Source: Rusavskia elegans
Lineage: Eukaryota; Ascomycota; Lecanoromycetes; Teloschistales; Teloschistaceae
NCBI GenBank assembly: GCA_011316305.1
Contig: SAUG01000015.1
Location: forward strand, 186,001 to 250,000
DNA length: 64,000 nucleotides
Direction of reading: 5' to 3'
Positions 35,007 to 45,201 of this stretch are shown here, piece by piece. The notes under the pieces were generated by a model. The model ran no database searches. It had not been told where the DNA came from and saw only the letters and a list, made by a program, of their open reading frames with translations. The position numbers and the translations under genes are program-made. Every line of letters starts with the position of its first letter. The stretch's first letter is position 1.

Positions 35007-35940
35007 CAACGCAGACCGACAGCTCCGCCGTGGCATTCAAGAGTAATCCGATGCGGTATGTTATCCAATAGTAGTACCCGATTGCCAACTAACGACTTGA
35101 AGATCGGAACGTATCTGCTCCCTGGGCCGCAAACTAAGCAACATATCCACAGATTCCTCAGCCACCTTCTCATCGGTCAGTAGTTTTCGGAGCTGTTTTC
35201 CCCCAATCCGCCTCACTTTGGGGCTATCCCTGGCAAGCTGTGTATCCGAGACCTCGACTGACACCAGTCGTGGTCACAAATACATGGCAACGTCACAGGT
35301 CTAGATATATATCTCCCATCCGTACTCCCAGACAACTGCATCGATCCAATTTCACACATGCTGACCCCGAAATTTACTGCAGCAATGGCTTGAGCGCACA
35401 CTCGACGACAGCGCCATCCGCCGAATCGACATCCCGGAGATGTTCCTCCTAACCGACGCCCTGCTCATCTTACTCGACGACGTCACCAACGGCATCGTCG
35501 TTTTCCCAGCCATGATTAGAGCTCAACTGGAAGAGGAGCTCCCATTCATGGCAACGGAAAACATCATCATGAAGCTCGTCCACAAGGGCATCTCGCGGCA
35601 AGACGCACATGAGCGCATCCGTGTTCTCTCACGCCAGACGGTTGAGACGATGAAAACCGAAGGCACGAAGAATGATCTCATCGAGCGGATCAAGAAGGAT
35701 GAATTCTTCGTACGTCTTCCGTCCTCCTTCGGACCTTGCTTGCTATTGATGGCTGATGGTCTGTTTACACAGAAGCCGATCTGGGACGACCTCGATGGCA
35801 TGCTCGATCCAAAGCTCTTCATCGGCCGATCGGCCGAGATTGTCGAGAAATACTGCGGAAGTAGCGGTCCACTCACGGGTAAGCTGGAGAAGTACAAGGA
35901 TTATATCGACTCCACCGCTACCGCGACGCTTGCGGTATAA
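35007..35940 (+). pseudogene. ADE13: Truncated copy of adenylosuccinate lyase (C-terminal part)
   Basis: Four exon pieces splice in frame: 35007-35055, 35103-35175, 35383-35709 and 35773-35940. They encode about 205 residues of a roughly 480-residue enzyme: FKSNPMR-SERICSLGRKLSN, WLERTLDDSAIRRIDIPEMF, ELPFMATENIIMKLVHKG, and KPIWDDLDGMLDPKLFIGRS, ending KYKDYIDSTATATLAV. The normal enzyme acts twice in purine synthesis (SAICAR and adenylosuccinate cleavage) as a tetramer with composite active sites. Here the N-terminal two thirds of the fold are absent, and the signature loop reads TQTDSSAVAFKSNPMR instead of the usual xQIGSSAMxYKxNPMR. The remaining splice sites and frames are intact. A full-length gene must exist elsewhere for purine prototrophy. 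The second intron is an introner-like element. Confidence 0.85.
35176..35382 (+). repeat. Introner-like element in the ADE13 copy (207-base intron)
   Basis: The intron begins GTCAGTAGTTTTCGGAGCT and ends CCGAAATTTACTGCAG. It is homologous to the MYND intron at 38165-37984: 17 of the first 19 bases, an exact TGGCAAGCTG in the middle, the hairpin CGAGACCTCGACTG / CAGTCG-GGTC, and 23 of the last 26 bases agree. Similarity stops at both splice sites. It lies between the codons for ...TFSS and QWLERT. Confidence 0.8.
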
Positions 35941-36227
35941 GCCAAGTGTTTACAGGAGATAGCAGAGGCTCGTTCATGTCCGCGTTGTAGACTGGCTATG
36001 ATGGCAACATCCTTGAAGAAACATAAATTTTTCGCTTAGTCCCAACTTCGATGATTGCCAATTCCTTCATGTTGATAAAACTGTTAATGCATATCCGGTG
36101 GTCAATAAATGAATGCCTCCTTTCACGATGCCATCTTGGCTCATAGGCTGGCTTCTGCGCTCTCTTTCTCCTCCTCAACAGGTATCTTCATCATCGCATG
36201 ATCTCCCGAGATCTCCATCACACCAAC
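35941..36227. other. Convergent intergenic region
   Basis: Short gap between the truncated ADE13 copy (plus) and the small gene (minus). Nothing recognisable. Confidence 0.4.
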
Positions 36228-36765
36228 TCACGCCCTCCCATCCCGCCCCATCACCGCCGACATATCATTCACCACAGTTCTAAGCCTGTCCAACTGCCCA
36301 TGCCATTCCCTCGCCATCCCCTCCATCTTCCGCATCTCCTCGAAAAACACCCTTCCAGAATCGTCCGTCGACATTTCGGACCTCGCGAGTTGCTGTTCCT
36401 GTTTACTGAGCCGGTAGATCAAACCTTCACACCTTACGCGCCAGCGCCGGTTTCCTCCAAGCACCATTCTGTCAGTTGGGGAACGGTCGAGGCGTCTGGC
36501 TGATTCGATATCTCTCGGATCTGTGCATAGTATTCAGTGATTCGGGGTCATTTTCGTAAGGAAGGGAGAAAGGGCGTACTTTTGGGTTGGAGAGGAGGGA
36601 GGAGGGTATTGGCTGTGTTGGAGGGTTTAGTTAGTCCTTGCGCTTTGTCGATGGTTGTTGGGTGGTTTTTTTTTTTTTTTTTTTGCTTACTGGGAGTAGT
36701 TTTATGGCGAGGCTGAGGAAGTTGAGGCGCGGGTTCTCGTTCTGGGTAGGTTCGGGGGTCGACAT
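36228..36765 (-). CDS. Small helical protein, function unknown
   Basis: The likely start is the ATG at 36765: MSTPEPTQNENPRLNFLSLA, ending IKLLP at 36691. A first intron (GTAAGC, CTAAC branch, ACACAG acceptor, with a 17-T run on the plus strand) leads to a 33-base exon (36612-36580). A second intron (GTACGC to TATGCACAG) leads to 36520. From there the frame reads IREISNQPDASTVPQLTEWC and stops soon, unless a 32-base intron (GTAAGG to GGCTCAG, at about 36436-36405) is removed. With that intron the protein continues into the charged helix KQEQQLARSEMSTDD and ends at 36228. The helical tail looks like a subunit of a larger complex. I could not assign it to a family. Confidence 0.5.
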
Positions 36766-37622
36766 GGCGGTGGTGTGTGTGTTTTGTAAATTTGATATCA
36801 TCGAAGGAGTTGGTGGTGCTGAAGAGATGGGGCAGTTTCTGTTGTGATGGCTTCGGGTTCGACTCGATTGTTGTTGGGTGAATGTGTTGTGAGATTATTT
36901 GAATATTTCATACCCTATATTTCATCTGAAGGATTACTTTCGCTGTCGATTCGGTCGTAGACCTTGATACATGCGACAGTGGAGACACTTAAGTTTTTCG
37001 TAAGCCCAGAATGCCACCACTGAATCGGTGTTGACTAGGAGATTGGAAAGACGTTTGGGCTATGGAACGAAGCTATAGATTGAATCTTCACAGACATCTT
37101 TGGTTATTCTTTTCAGTTGCCAACCTTATATAGCGATCGTCGAATGCAATGGATCTTCGGATCACGTCAGTCGAGGTATTGAACGCCCTGCAGGCAAAAT
37201 GACGAGAAACGCCATAATGCTCGTAAAAACACGTCACTGTAAGCTTCTGTCTTCAGCACGATGAAACGGTTTTTGATGTCATGCTTTTTATGGGAGATAG
37301 ATGCTAACTGGCTCTGTCTTTTGTTGCAGAAATCAACCTTTGATGTAGGAGTGTCTTGATCGGATTGGTTAGGATGTCCCTTGCATGGAGATTACATTAT
37401 TGAAAAATGGCCAAAGGCCCCACAGGAACGCCCTCCTCTAATAATGATAATCAGAATTCCTCCTGGCCTGTCAACATCCTCCATGACAGATGGGTCTTGC
37501 GTAGATTAGCGGTATCCGCCGTTTGCAGCCCCCTGGAGAAGCAGACTTTGCCCAACGTACGCCGAGTGCGAATGGAAGTCTCAACTTGGGAGCACGGATT
37601 CTTGATCGATAGCGTGACCCAA
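36766..37622. other. Intergenic
   Basis: It lies between the small gene and the end of the MYND gene, both on the minus strand. A 75-residue plus-strand frame at 37407-37634 has no recognised motif. CAGTCGAGGTAT at about 37173 matches the middle of the 44.76 kb repeat exactly over 12 bases, but no further. Confidence 0.35.
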
Positions 37623-39005
37623 TTAAAGTCTTAAGCCCCGCATATCAAGGACTACGTGGCCGTTAGCAGATGCCGATCGAAGCAATTCGGCGCAATCTTC
37701 CTCGAAGGTCCGCTCTTTGGTCTTTGGCTTTGGAACCGGCACGGGCATCGAACTGGGAGACTTAAGGGGACCCTGAGGGAAATTCTCAATCTTGAATCGC
37801 GCATCGCGAAGGGTTTTTTCCACAGCTGGTAGGAGGTCCTTTTGGGTTTTAAGGTACATCCTCTCCTTCAACTTGAGCATCGTAGTGAAAGGCATCTGCG
37901 TTGATTGCCAGCTGTTGAGACATTGATTGAAGGCTTGATAAAGCTGCTCGTTGGCTTTTCGTACATCGGTGTTGTAAGAATACCTGCAGTAGATTTCGGA
38001 GTCAGCGTGCCTGCAATAAAAATGAAATCGTACAACATATCCTATAGCATAACAGTGTATCCGAGACCTCGACTGACACCAGTCAAGGTCTCGAATGCCC
38101 AGCTTGCCACTGATGGCTCTGAAGTCAAGCCAGATTGTTTTAAAGGAGCTCCGAAAACTACTTGCCTCGGATCCCAATGGAGTTTTGGGATGCACCCCTT
38201 GACCATTTCGGCACGTTGATATCCGAAAGGGTGTTCTGTGGGACTGCTCTTGTCCCTGACCATTATCTTAAGGTAGGTGTCAAAAGGCATGACGGGCACA
38301 TGGTGTCCAAATTGCGGCCCCGCAAGGTCAATAACAAACGATGACCCGTCCTTAAGCCTGACCATTAGGGCTTCATGTTGGTAGTCATAGCGGTCCTCCT
38401 TTACTGCATCGAACAGCCTGAGCTTCAGAGGATTCTTGGTTCGTGGTTTGATACTAATTTCGGACAGCTTACTCGAGATCCCTTCGAATTGTGAGCTGAG
38501 CTTCTGTTCTGTCTCAAGGAAGCTGTGACTGGGGTAGCTTACCACATAGCATAGTCTTGATCGTAACGTCCATGTACCCACATGCATCACCGCAGGCAAG
38601 ATATGTTAGGACCGTATTCTTCTCATTCTCATCTTTGATAAGGGCTTTCGGGAACGGGAGAAAGATCTCGTCCTGATACAGCCCTTCGAAGAGGCGCAGT
38701 TCACCTTCCGTTCTCTCCACCTTCACGATTAGCTTGTCGAAGGCGATCTCCCTATAGACGTAGAACAAAGCCTGGGCTGTGTCCGCTGCACGATACAGGA
38801 CCTTCCTTGCGACCGAGGCTTTGCAAAGTGCCTTATGGTTGCTCCAGTCACCTTTCTGGCATTGCACGCCACAGTACCAGGTCGAGTTGGGTTTGCCGGT
38901 CTCAGCATCAGGTGAGTTCTGACAAGCAGCGCAGGCGCTAGTGGCCTCCTTGCCACACTGTAAACAGCAGTGTTTTGCGGGGTGTTGCGTCGAAAATGTC
39001 TGCAT
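37623..39005 (-). CDS. MYND zinc-finger protein with a mobile-looking intron
   Basis: Exons 39005-38543, 38508-38166 and 37983-37623 join in frame to give 388 residues. The MYND finger is at about 12-60: CLQCGKEATSACAAC, then WYCGVQCQKGDWSNHKALC. The core that follows (VLTYLACGDACGYMD, LVIDLAGPQFGHHVPVMPF-like stretch) is typical of a family of fungal MYND proteins of unknown role. The C-terminus has KTLRDARFKIENFPQGP and ends HVVLDMRGLRL. Intron 1 is only 34 bases. Intron 2 (38165-37984) is 182 bases, begins with GC in the context GAG|GCAAGT, and is homologous to the ADE13-copy intron. The GC donor is the only choice that gives the phase needed by exon 3. An unspliced reading of intron 2 in one frame is open, so retention is also possible. 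Confidence 0.8.
37984..38165 (-). repeat. Introner-like element in the MYND gene (182-base GC-AG intron)
   Basis: In the gene sense the intron reads GCAAGTAGTTTTCGGAGCT ... CCGAAATCTACTGCAG. It contains a 14-bp stem, CGAGACCTTGACTG paired with CAGTCGAGGTCTCG around GTGT, with one mismatch. It is homologous, in the same sense orientation and from splice site to splice site, to the intron at 35176-35382. Confidence 0.8.
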
Positions 39006-40479
39006 TTTGAACGTTGTCGCTTGTTTCAGTCTTAGCAGGCTTCGTTGAACTGGCGAGGAAAAGAACAAGAAGTCCAACTGAGGTGAGGAGGCTGAGTGTA
39101 TGGTAATCGGTGCAGATTAAGGTCAAATGATACTGATGCGAGGGTATAGCCTCAAACGGAGTGCTCGTCTGCTTGCCTCGAGTTAAGAAGATGTGAGAGT
39201 CAGAAGCGGTGGTCGCTGCAAATGAGACGGTTGAAAGTGAAGTGAAGTCGCGTCGTCTTGCCGAGCAGCAAAAGCTCCAGTGATTGAATTGAAACGTGAG
39301 GAATGAGGGACGGAATGACGGTGATAAATCAAGAGTCAGATGATAGTGTCGCGAGTGTTCGACCTCATTGGGTACATGTCTGATTGTCGCTCAAAGCCAA
39401 GGAAGAAGTAATACTCAGAAATACTGGATGGTTGCTGATAGGTAGCGGAGTCAAGTGACGCTGCCTTGCTGCGCAGCAAGAGCACCAAATGAATGATCAG
39501 AGGGATATTGACAGGTTGCTCTCCCTTTGCGCCGCAGAGTGGGCCTTCAGCACCTCGATTAACAGCAAATATGCTACCAAGGTGCATCAAGGGATTTTTA
39601 TACGGATCAGTGAGAATGGACCCTCTCCAACAATGTGGGCATCCAACATAAATAACGGAGTCGATGATCCAAATGTACCAAGTGACATGGCATGGTGGTT
39701 AAGCGTGTGCAGAACTCCACGAACTATCCCACCTAAGTAAGTCCATCTAAGAACCGACCCTAAACTGTACGGGCGGTTGTCCAGAGCGAGCCTAAGTTTG
39801 AGTCAAACCAACCTGGCAATTGCCAGGGGAGTTTCGTACCGGGACGCTCGTACCGGGAGCTTTTTGCCCTTTGGATCCCTTATTACAGATGCTATCGATG
39901 CACATGTGGAACCGTGATACTTATCTTTTGGTGCTCGGTGGGGGATAGGAGGCCTTAGAGGACTAGGGGATGCTGCTGAGGAGGTTCGTGGTTCGATTCC
40001 GGAGGTCGACCCTTTTTGGTCTGCCATTTATTCTTTTTTTTTCGGCCGTAGCGAGCCAGCTCAATACTCGTTACCCTGCATCAGCAAGGCATCTTTATTA
40101 TATAGCTGATTACCGACAAACGGACGCTGTAACTTTAGCTGTGAATCGTGCTGTGCTCTTTTGTTGTGTTCGTGTTCGTATCGGTGGACATGCGATTGGG
40201 TGTTCTTTCCACCCTCCGTAAGGCCTTTAAGGTGGAAGTAGCAACCTTTGTCATTGACCTGGCGTCGCGTCGTCAACACATAGACCAAGAAGTGAAAATC
40301 GCCAATCTCAGACGCATGGCAACGACCATCTTGTCCGGCTCGCAAGATAGTACGATCAGTCCGGTGACATGAACTCGACACGGCATGCCAGTCTGTCGAC
40401 GCTAACGACTGATAGCTGGACTCCTTTCACAGCCTATCCTTGCTTTCGCATGGCTGTAAGACGAGAGCCATCCATTTGC
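39006..40479. other. Long intergenic region
   Basis: About 1.5 kb between the MYND and nitrilase genes (both on the minus strand). It holds a possible RNA polymerase III unit near 39.93-40.02 kb (listed separately), and the direct repeat CGTACCGGGA at about 39835 and 39849. No coding exon was supported. Confidence 0.4.
39930..40021 (+). other. Pol III-like A/B-box relic (tRNA- or SINE-derived)
   Basis: GGTTCGATTCC at about 39990 is a perfect B-box. GGTGCTCGGTGG about 55 bases upstream resembles an A-box, and a TTTTT terminator follows at 40013. The T-stem has only three pairs and the acceptor arms do not pair well, so this is not a functional tRNA; a tRNA relic or SINE head is possible. Confidence 0.3.
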
Positions 40480-41915
40480 TTAAGGAGGCGGGTTGAGATC
40501 CAGGCCTGCGACTCTCAGCTCAAAAGCGTCATTCCGACTATAGCTTCCAGCGACATCGAGATCCAGCCTGCCACGTTCACAATCCTCGAAGTCAATGTCT
40601 CGAGCGATCAGCAGACCGCCATCCTCGACGTCCCACAAGGGTCCCTTGAGCACCTCTCCAGTAGGACCAATGATACACGACCCACCGCGGCAAACGAGCT
40701 CATCGTCGCCATCGTCAGCAGGGGCTTTCGGTTTGGTGTCATGCTTCTCTTCGGATTCGTCAACTGCCGAGTCGCCAGGCAAAGCGAGGAAATGGTTGTC
40801 GGGCATTGGCATCAGGTTGGATGATCGTCTTCGGTCCTTTCGCTGCTTGACCGGGGAGGCGGTTTGGCTATCCAGGTCCGAGAGTGTGCTACCAATGTGG
40901 AGCGGTGAAGGAGAAACAACGCCATGAGCTTTGTCTACTGGGGTTGGTTCTGGAGTCTTGGGTATGTTACCCTGATCCAATGAAGAGATCTTGAATTGCT
41001 GAGTCTTTTCTGCTTTCGCGGCAGCGGAGTTATGTTCACGCTTTGGGATACCATTGCTCACAGAGGAGTTCTCAGCTTTTTCCGAAGCAGAGCCCTGAAT
41101 CCATAAGGGAAGATGCTTTCTCCGAACGCATTGGTTCGCGCTAAGAACATAGGCTCTGCTCTCGCAAGCAATCGTCCTCATCAAGGGCAACCAGGTGTCT
41201 CTTGCGTCAGCAGTGGGTGCAAGGTACAAATTGACATTCTGCGAGTACAAGGAGTATCGCAGCAATGGCATGTAGTTCTCCCAACAGATGGCCGCAGCCA
41301 AGGTAAGCTTGACACCTTTGATGGTAGTGGTCACAGCTTTTAGGGTTGATGGGGAACCCTGAGCCCAAACCAAGCGCTCGCTTCCTGTCTGTGGAAGATA
41401 CATCAGCACGGCCTACGCATATTAGTATGTTAACTAACTGGCATGACCTTTCTCCTCTTTCCTACACACCCTTCCCTCGGACACACATACACCACCGCAC
41501 AATACAAACTCCCACCAGCTCTTTCCACCAGGCCAACTACGAGGAAGACACCCGTCTCCGTCGCCACCTTCTCCAACTCCTCTCTCGTTCCATCGCCCCT
41601 ATGATCGTGCCCCTTGGCTAGCTCTAACTTCCTCTCGACCCAGTCATCCCCAGCGCCTCTGGGCGTGTCCCCAAGGTCTACGGCGCTGTGAAAATATTGA
41701 AGGAATTGCTCTCGTCCTTCTTCAGAGCGACTACCGACAGCTGCACCGAAGTTGCAGGTGCGAGGGTAGCCGCCTAGGTAGGCTTCGGGAAATAGGAGGA
41801 GATCAACGCGATGGCGAGCTGCTTCGTGGGCAGTGGATGCAAGGGCCGAGAGGGTAGCGGAGGTCTCGAGGAGGGTGTGGGACTGAGAGACGGCGACAGT
41901 GAGGCGTTTGGGCAT
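40480..41915 (-). CDS. Nitrilase (carbon-nitrogen hydrolase) with a disordered insert
   Basis: Exons 41915-41439 and 41388-40480 encode 461 residues. The catalytic Glu is in [11 protein letters not shown] (E44), the Lys in KRRKVMP (K156), and the nucleophilic Cys in [14 protein letters not shown] (C194), followed by [12 protein letters not shown]. The C-terminal motif [18 protein letters not shown] is also present. This is the nitrilase branch, acting on a nitrile to give an acid or amide plus ammonia; the true substrate is unknown. Residues about 256-390 are an inserted Ser/Pro/Lys-rich, disordered stretch between two conserved blocks, which makes the protein about 100 residues longer than usual. 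It contains RRRSS-type phosphorylation-like sites. The 50-base intron has a TACTAAT branch site. Confidence 0.92.
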
Positions 41916-42449
41916 GTCGACTACATCGAACTAAGTATGGGTGGTGGTTATTCCGGCGGCTTGGAGGTATTCACTGGCTGTGGTTCAAGAGATGAGGTTG
42001 AAAGAAGATTGCGGAACAACGTCGGCCTAGAATTCCCGACGAGTAGAGACCTGACGTCCGTTGACATCATCTGTACCCATGTCTCTTCCTTGAGTCTCCC
42101 ACTTCGCAAGTCGGCTATTCGATACAGCTGTGGATGACGAAGGACTTAGAACGAGCTTTGTCGAAAGATGACTGTTGGGACTCATGCCAAGCGTTCGTCC
42201 CGTCGTGAAGCTGTTGAGCTGCTACCGAATGCGTCATGAAGTGTGAGTCAATGGATGTGAAGGCAAGTTGTCTCGCATCGAGCCACAAGTATCAATCGAT
42301 AATTGCCTGCTCTATTCTTTTGTTGTTTCCTTCTTGTCATCGAATCATTCTCATCTCCATGAACCTGCCCAACCAGTTCGAACGCTTCCACCATGATGGC
42401 CAAAACCAGCATGCGAATCTCAAAACACTTTCCAAATCCCCAAACTTCA
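41916..42449. other. Divergent intergenic region nitrilase / DUF4291 gene
   Basis: It should hold both promoters. No distinct motif was recognised. Confidence 0.4.
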
Positions 42450-43156
42450 ATGTCTTCCACCCCATACCGAGAAATCCGCGCAACATACGACTCTGAAACA
42501 ATAACTGTGTACCAAGCCTACTCGTCCAGCATCGCCCTCCCTGCCGTCGCCGCCCAGAAACTCAATGCCTCCGCCGCGTTCAAACCCGCACGCATGACAT
42601 GGGTAAAACCCAGTTGGGCGTGGATGATGTACATCTCTCCTTACTTGTATTCTGCCCAACGCAAATAGCAACGCTTGTTACTGCATGTCTGTAGATTTAA
42701 ATCTGATGGATCTTGCTGCTGTACAGGTACAGATCCGGTTATTCCTTCAAGGACCCTGGTCAGGAAAGAATATTGGCCATTAAGATGACGCATTCCAATT
42801 TCCGCCAGCTTCTGCTCCAAGCCAGCGTTACCGGCCACGGGAATCTTATGACAGCGGAAGACAAAGCGAGACCCGTGCGTGTGCAATGGGATCCTGAACG
42901 TTCTGTCCGGCTGGAAATGCTACCGTATCGGAGTATTCAGATTGGGATCTCCGGGGAGGTGGGCGTGAAGTGGGTGGAGGAGTGGATTGAGAGTATTGAG
43001 GATGTTACGGAGATGGCGAGGGGGTTGAAGAAGGTTCTGGATGAGGAGGCGGATGTGGGAGAGGAGGAACTAATTAGGAGGGGTTTAGTGCCAACGGAGA
43101 GAATGTATGAGCTTGATGAAGAGCTGAGAGCGATTTTGAAGATGGATGAACGATAG
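42450..43156 (+). CDS. DUF4291 family protein
   Basis: Exons 42450-42628 and 42727-43156 encode 202 residues. The family signature is clear: PYREIRATYDSETITVYQAY near the start, then RMTWVKPSWAWMMYRSGY across the intron, and ERILAIKMTHSNF. The second half has QWDPERSVRLEMLPYRSIQI. DUF4291 proteins occur in bacteria and fungi and have no firmly known biochemical role. An in-frame ATG at 42393 would add 19 residues (MMAKTSMRISKHFPNPQTS) that could be a presequence; the shorter start matches the family better. The 98-base intron splits a Met codon (AT|G). The gene converges on the MFS transporter gene with a 220-base gap. Confidence 0.87.
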
Positions 43157-43376
43157 AGGGGAGTAGAATTAAATTACACTATCGCTTTACCAGAATATGT
43201 ACCCGTTCTTGCGGGTTTCCATTTTATATACATACTTGTATTCACCTTCGCTGACTCCCAATGCTATGCCCCATATAAACACTGCAAATAACATCGTGAA
43301 ATGACATAACGAAAGCGCTACATCGACACTGCGATGGCCACCAACCGGGGTATCTCTTCCAAAAGTCTCCTCCCTG

Positions 43377-45201
43377 CTAAGCTGCTCCACCCGTCCCCTT
43401 CATGAACAGTCTCTCTCCCGGCTTCATCCCTAAGCACAACACCAAGGCCACCGCGCCAGCCACAATGTCCAGGATGTAGACGTTCCTCATCGCATCCACA
43501 ATAGCCACTAACACTCCTCTCCTGGCCGTTTCATCAAGGCTGCTGAGAAAGGCGGACCCGGCGCCCGATATCGCCGCTTGCACTTGTTCTTTCGGTGTTC
43601 CCGGCAGAATTTTGAGGATGCCCTGTGTGGATTTGTTCAAGAACACACTGTTGGCAATGGCCAACGAGATCGTGACACCGCCAATCTGCCCTGCAGTGAT
43701 GAATCCGATGGCTAGAGGGATCATATGCGGTTTCACCTTCGCTTGCGCCACGGAGAAGCTTGCTTGAACGAAGGCGCCGGCCCCGACGGCCAGCAAGATA
43801 CTGTAGCCGTAGATACGCGCGGTGCTGGAGTCGCTGTTGACGGTGTACATGAGGGCGGCACCGATCAGGTTGAAGGCCCCGCCAATCACGTACCAGGGAA
43901 AATAATAACCCTGGATACTCATGATTGCCCCATTGGCGACACAGACGACGACGAGGAATATGACGAAGGGGAGTAGACGAACACCGGCTTCGAGAGCGGA
44001 GTCGTTCCGGACGAATTGGAAGAATAGTGGGATGAAGTAGATGGGGAGGAATGTGGCTGTTGAAGCGCAGGCGGTTTCGGCGAAAAGGATGAGCATGATG
44101 CGGCGCTTTAGAAATTCGACAGGAAAAATGCGGCGGTCCTTCGTCGTGAATATTGCCATGCCCTGTTGTGTCCCAAAGAGGATGAACAAGACACCCGAAG
44201 TGACGAAGAGGCCGATAATGCGGCCGCTGCCCCAGGGATAGGTGGAGCCGCCGAAGTTGATAGCCATGACACCAGAGACGTAGGCACCGATGATGAGAAT
44301 AGTGCCGACGTAGTCAATCTCAGCAAGGCGCTTTTTCAACGCTACACCTGGACGGGGATCGAAGCGTGGCAGGTATAGGAACCACACAGGGGCGAAAAGG
44401 GCGCCGATAACCAGGTTGATGTAGAAGGCCCACCTCCAGCCAGCACTTGAATCGGTGAAAGCTCCTCCGATGATTGGACCCAGCACAGTACCGAGACCCC
44501 ATGTGACGCCTGTGAAACCGATGTATGTTGGTCGTTCATGCTCCGTCGTCGTGACTGATAGTAGCGTCATAACTCCCAAGTACATCCCGGCCCCTCCAAA
44601 ACCACATATGGCACGGCCAATAATCAGAGCATCCATGGTGTTGGCAGCACCGCAGATTGCTGAGCCCGCCTCGAAGAAGAAGACAGTGATCAGGTAGAGT
44701 ATCTTCGCATCGAATTGAGCGTAGATCTTACCCCTATACATAAGCGTCAGCTCATCGGTATCTCATGCGTTGGTAGGGCATCCGATTTGACTAGCAGTCG
44801 AGGTATCGAATATCCACCTCGCATTCAAATGGATACAGAAAGGCTTACCAAACAAGATTGGTACCCGCAGCTGCGACAAGGAAAGCTACAGAGAGCCATG
44901 GCAATTTGTCAATGGAGCCGAAGCGCTTGACTATCGCGGGCTGCACGTCGGCCACGATGGTGTTGTCAAGAGCGAACAAGAAAGTTGAGGACAGGATGGA
45001 AAGAACAAGCAGGACCCATTTTACTCCATGAACATCTCTCGGAGGTTTTTCATATTCCTGGGGCCCTTCACCTTTCTCGACTAATGCTGGATCGCTGATG
45101 TTTGATGCTGCTGAAGGAGTGCGTGTGCCTGTTGTGGGCTCGGTCTCTGGTTTCAACAGACCGCCTCCACCTGATTCTTTCTCTGTTGCGTCATGAGTCA
45201 T
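43377..45201 (-). CDS. MFS transporter, DHA2 drug:H+ antiporter type (14 TM)
   Basis: Exons 45201-44849 and 44733-43377 encode 569 residues. A hydrophilic N-terminus (about 80 residues) precedes the first membrane helix at WVLLVLSILSSTFLFALDNT. The motif LDNTIVADVQPAI matches the DHA2 motif D1 region (LDxTIVNVALP). RAICGFGGAGMYLGVMTLL and GPIIGGAFTD are motif C-like pieces of TM4-5. About 14 hydrophobic segments are visible. Such proteins export toxins, antifungals or secondary metabolites using the proton gradient; no biosynthetic cluster surrounds it, so a specific substrate cannot be named. The 115-base intron contains a repeat also found at 19.8 kb. A TATATAT sequence at about 45422 (minus) lies 220 bases upstream of the ATG. 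Confidence 0.93.
44752..44835 (-). repeat. Dispersed repeat, copy 2, inside the MFS intron
   Basis: From 44761 the plus strand reads TCTCATGCGTTGGTAGGGC and continues to about 44835. It aligns with 19802-19876 with mostly transition differences. The repeat fills most of the 115-base intron (44848-44734), so the intron itself may be a copied element. Confidence 0.6.

Noticed and set aside
37165..37190. A further copy of the 44.76 kb repeat
   Set aside because: Only 12 bases agree (CAGTCGAGGTAT); flanks do not align.
37407..37634. A 75-residue plus-strand gene
   Set aside because: It overlaps the 3' end of the MYND gene on the other strand and has no recognisable features.
39930..40021. A functional tRNA gene
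   Set aside because: The T-stem and acceptor stem do not pair; kept only as a Pol III-like relic.
43377..45201. A secondary-metabolite cluster around the MFS transporter
   Set aside because: Neighbours are nitrilase, DUF4291 and DRS1; no polyketide synthase, peptide synthetase, terpene cyclase or cluster regulator is present.
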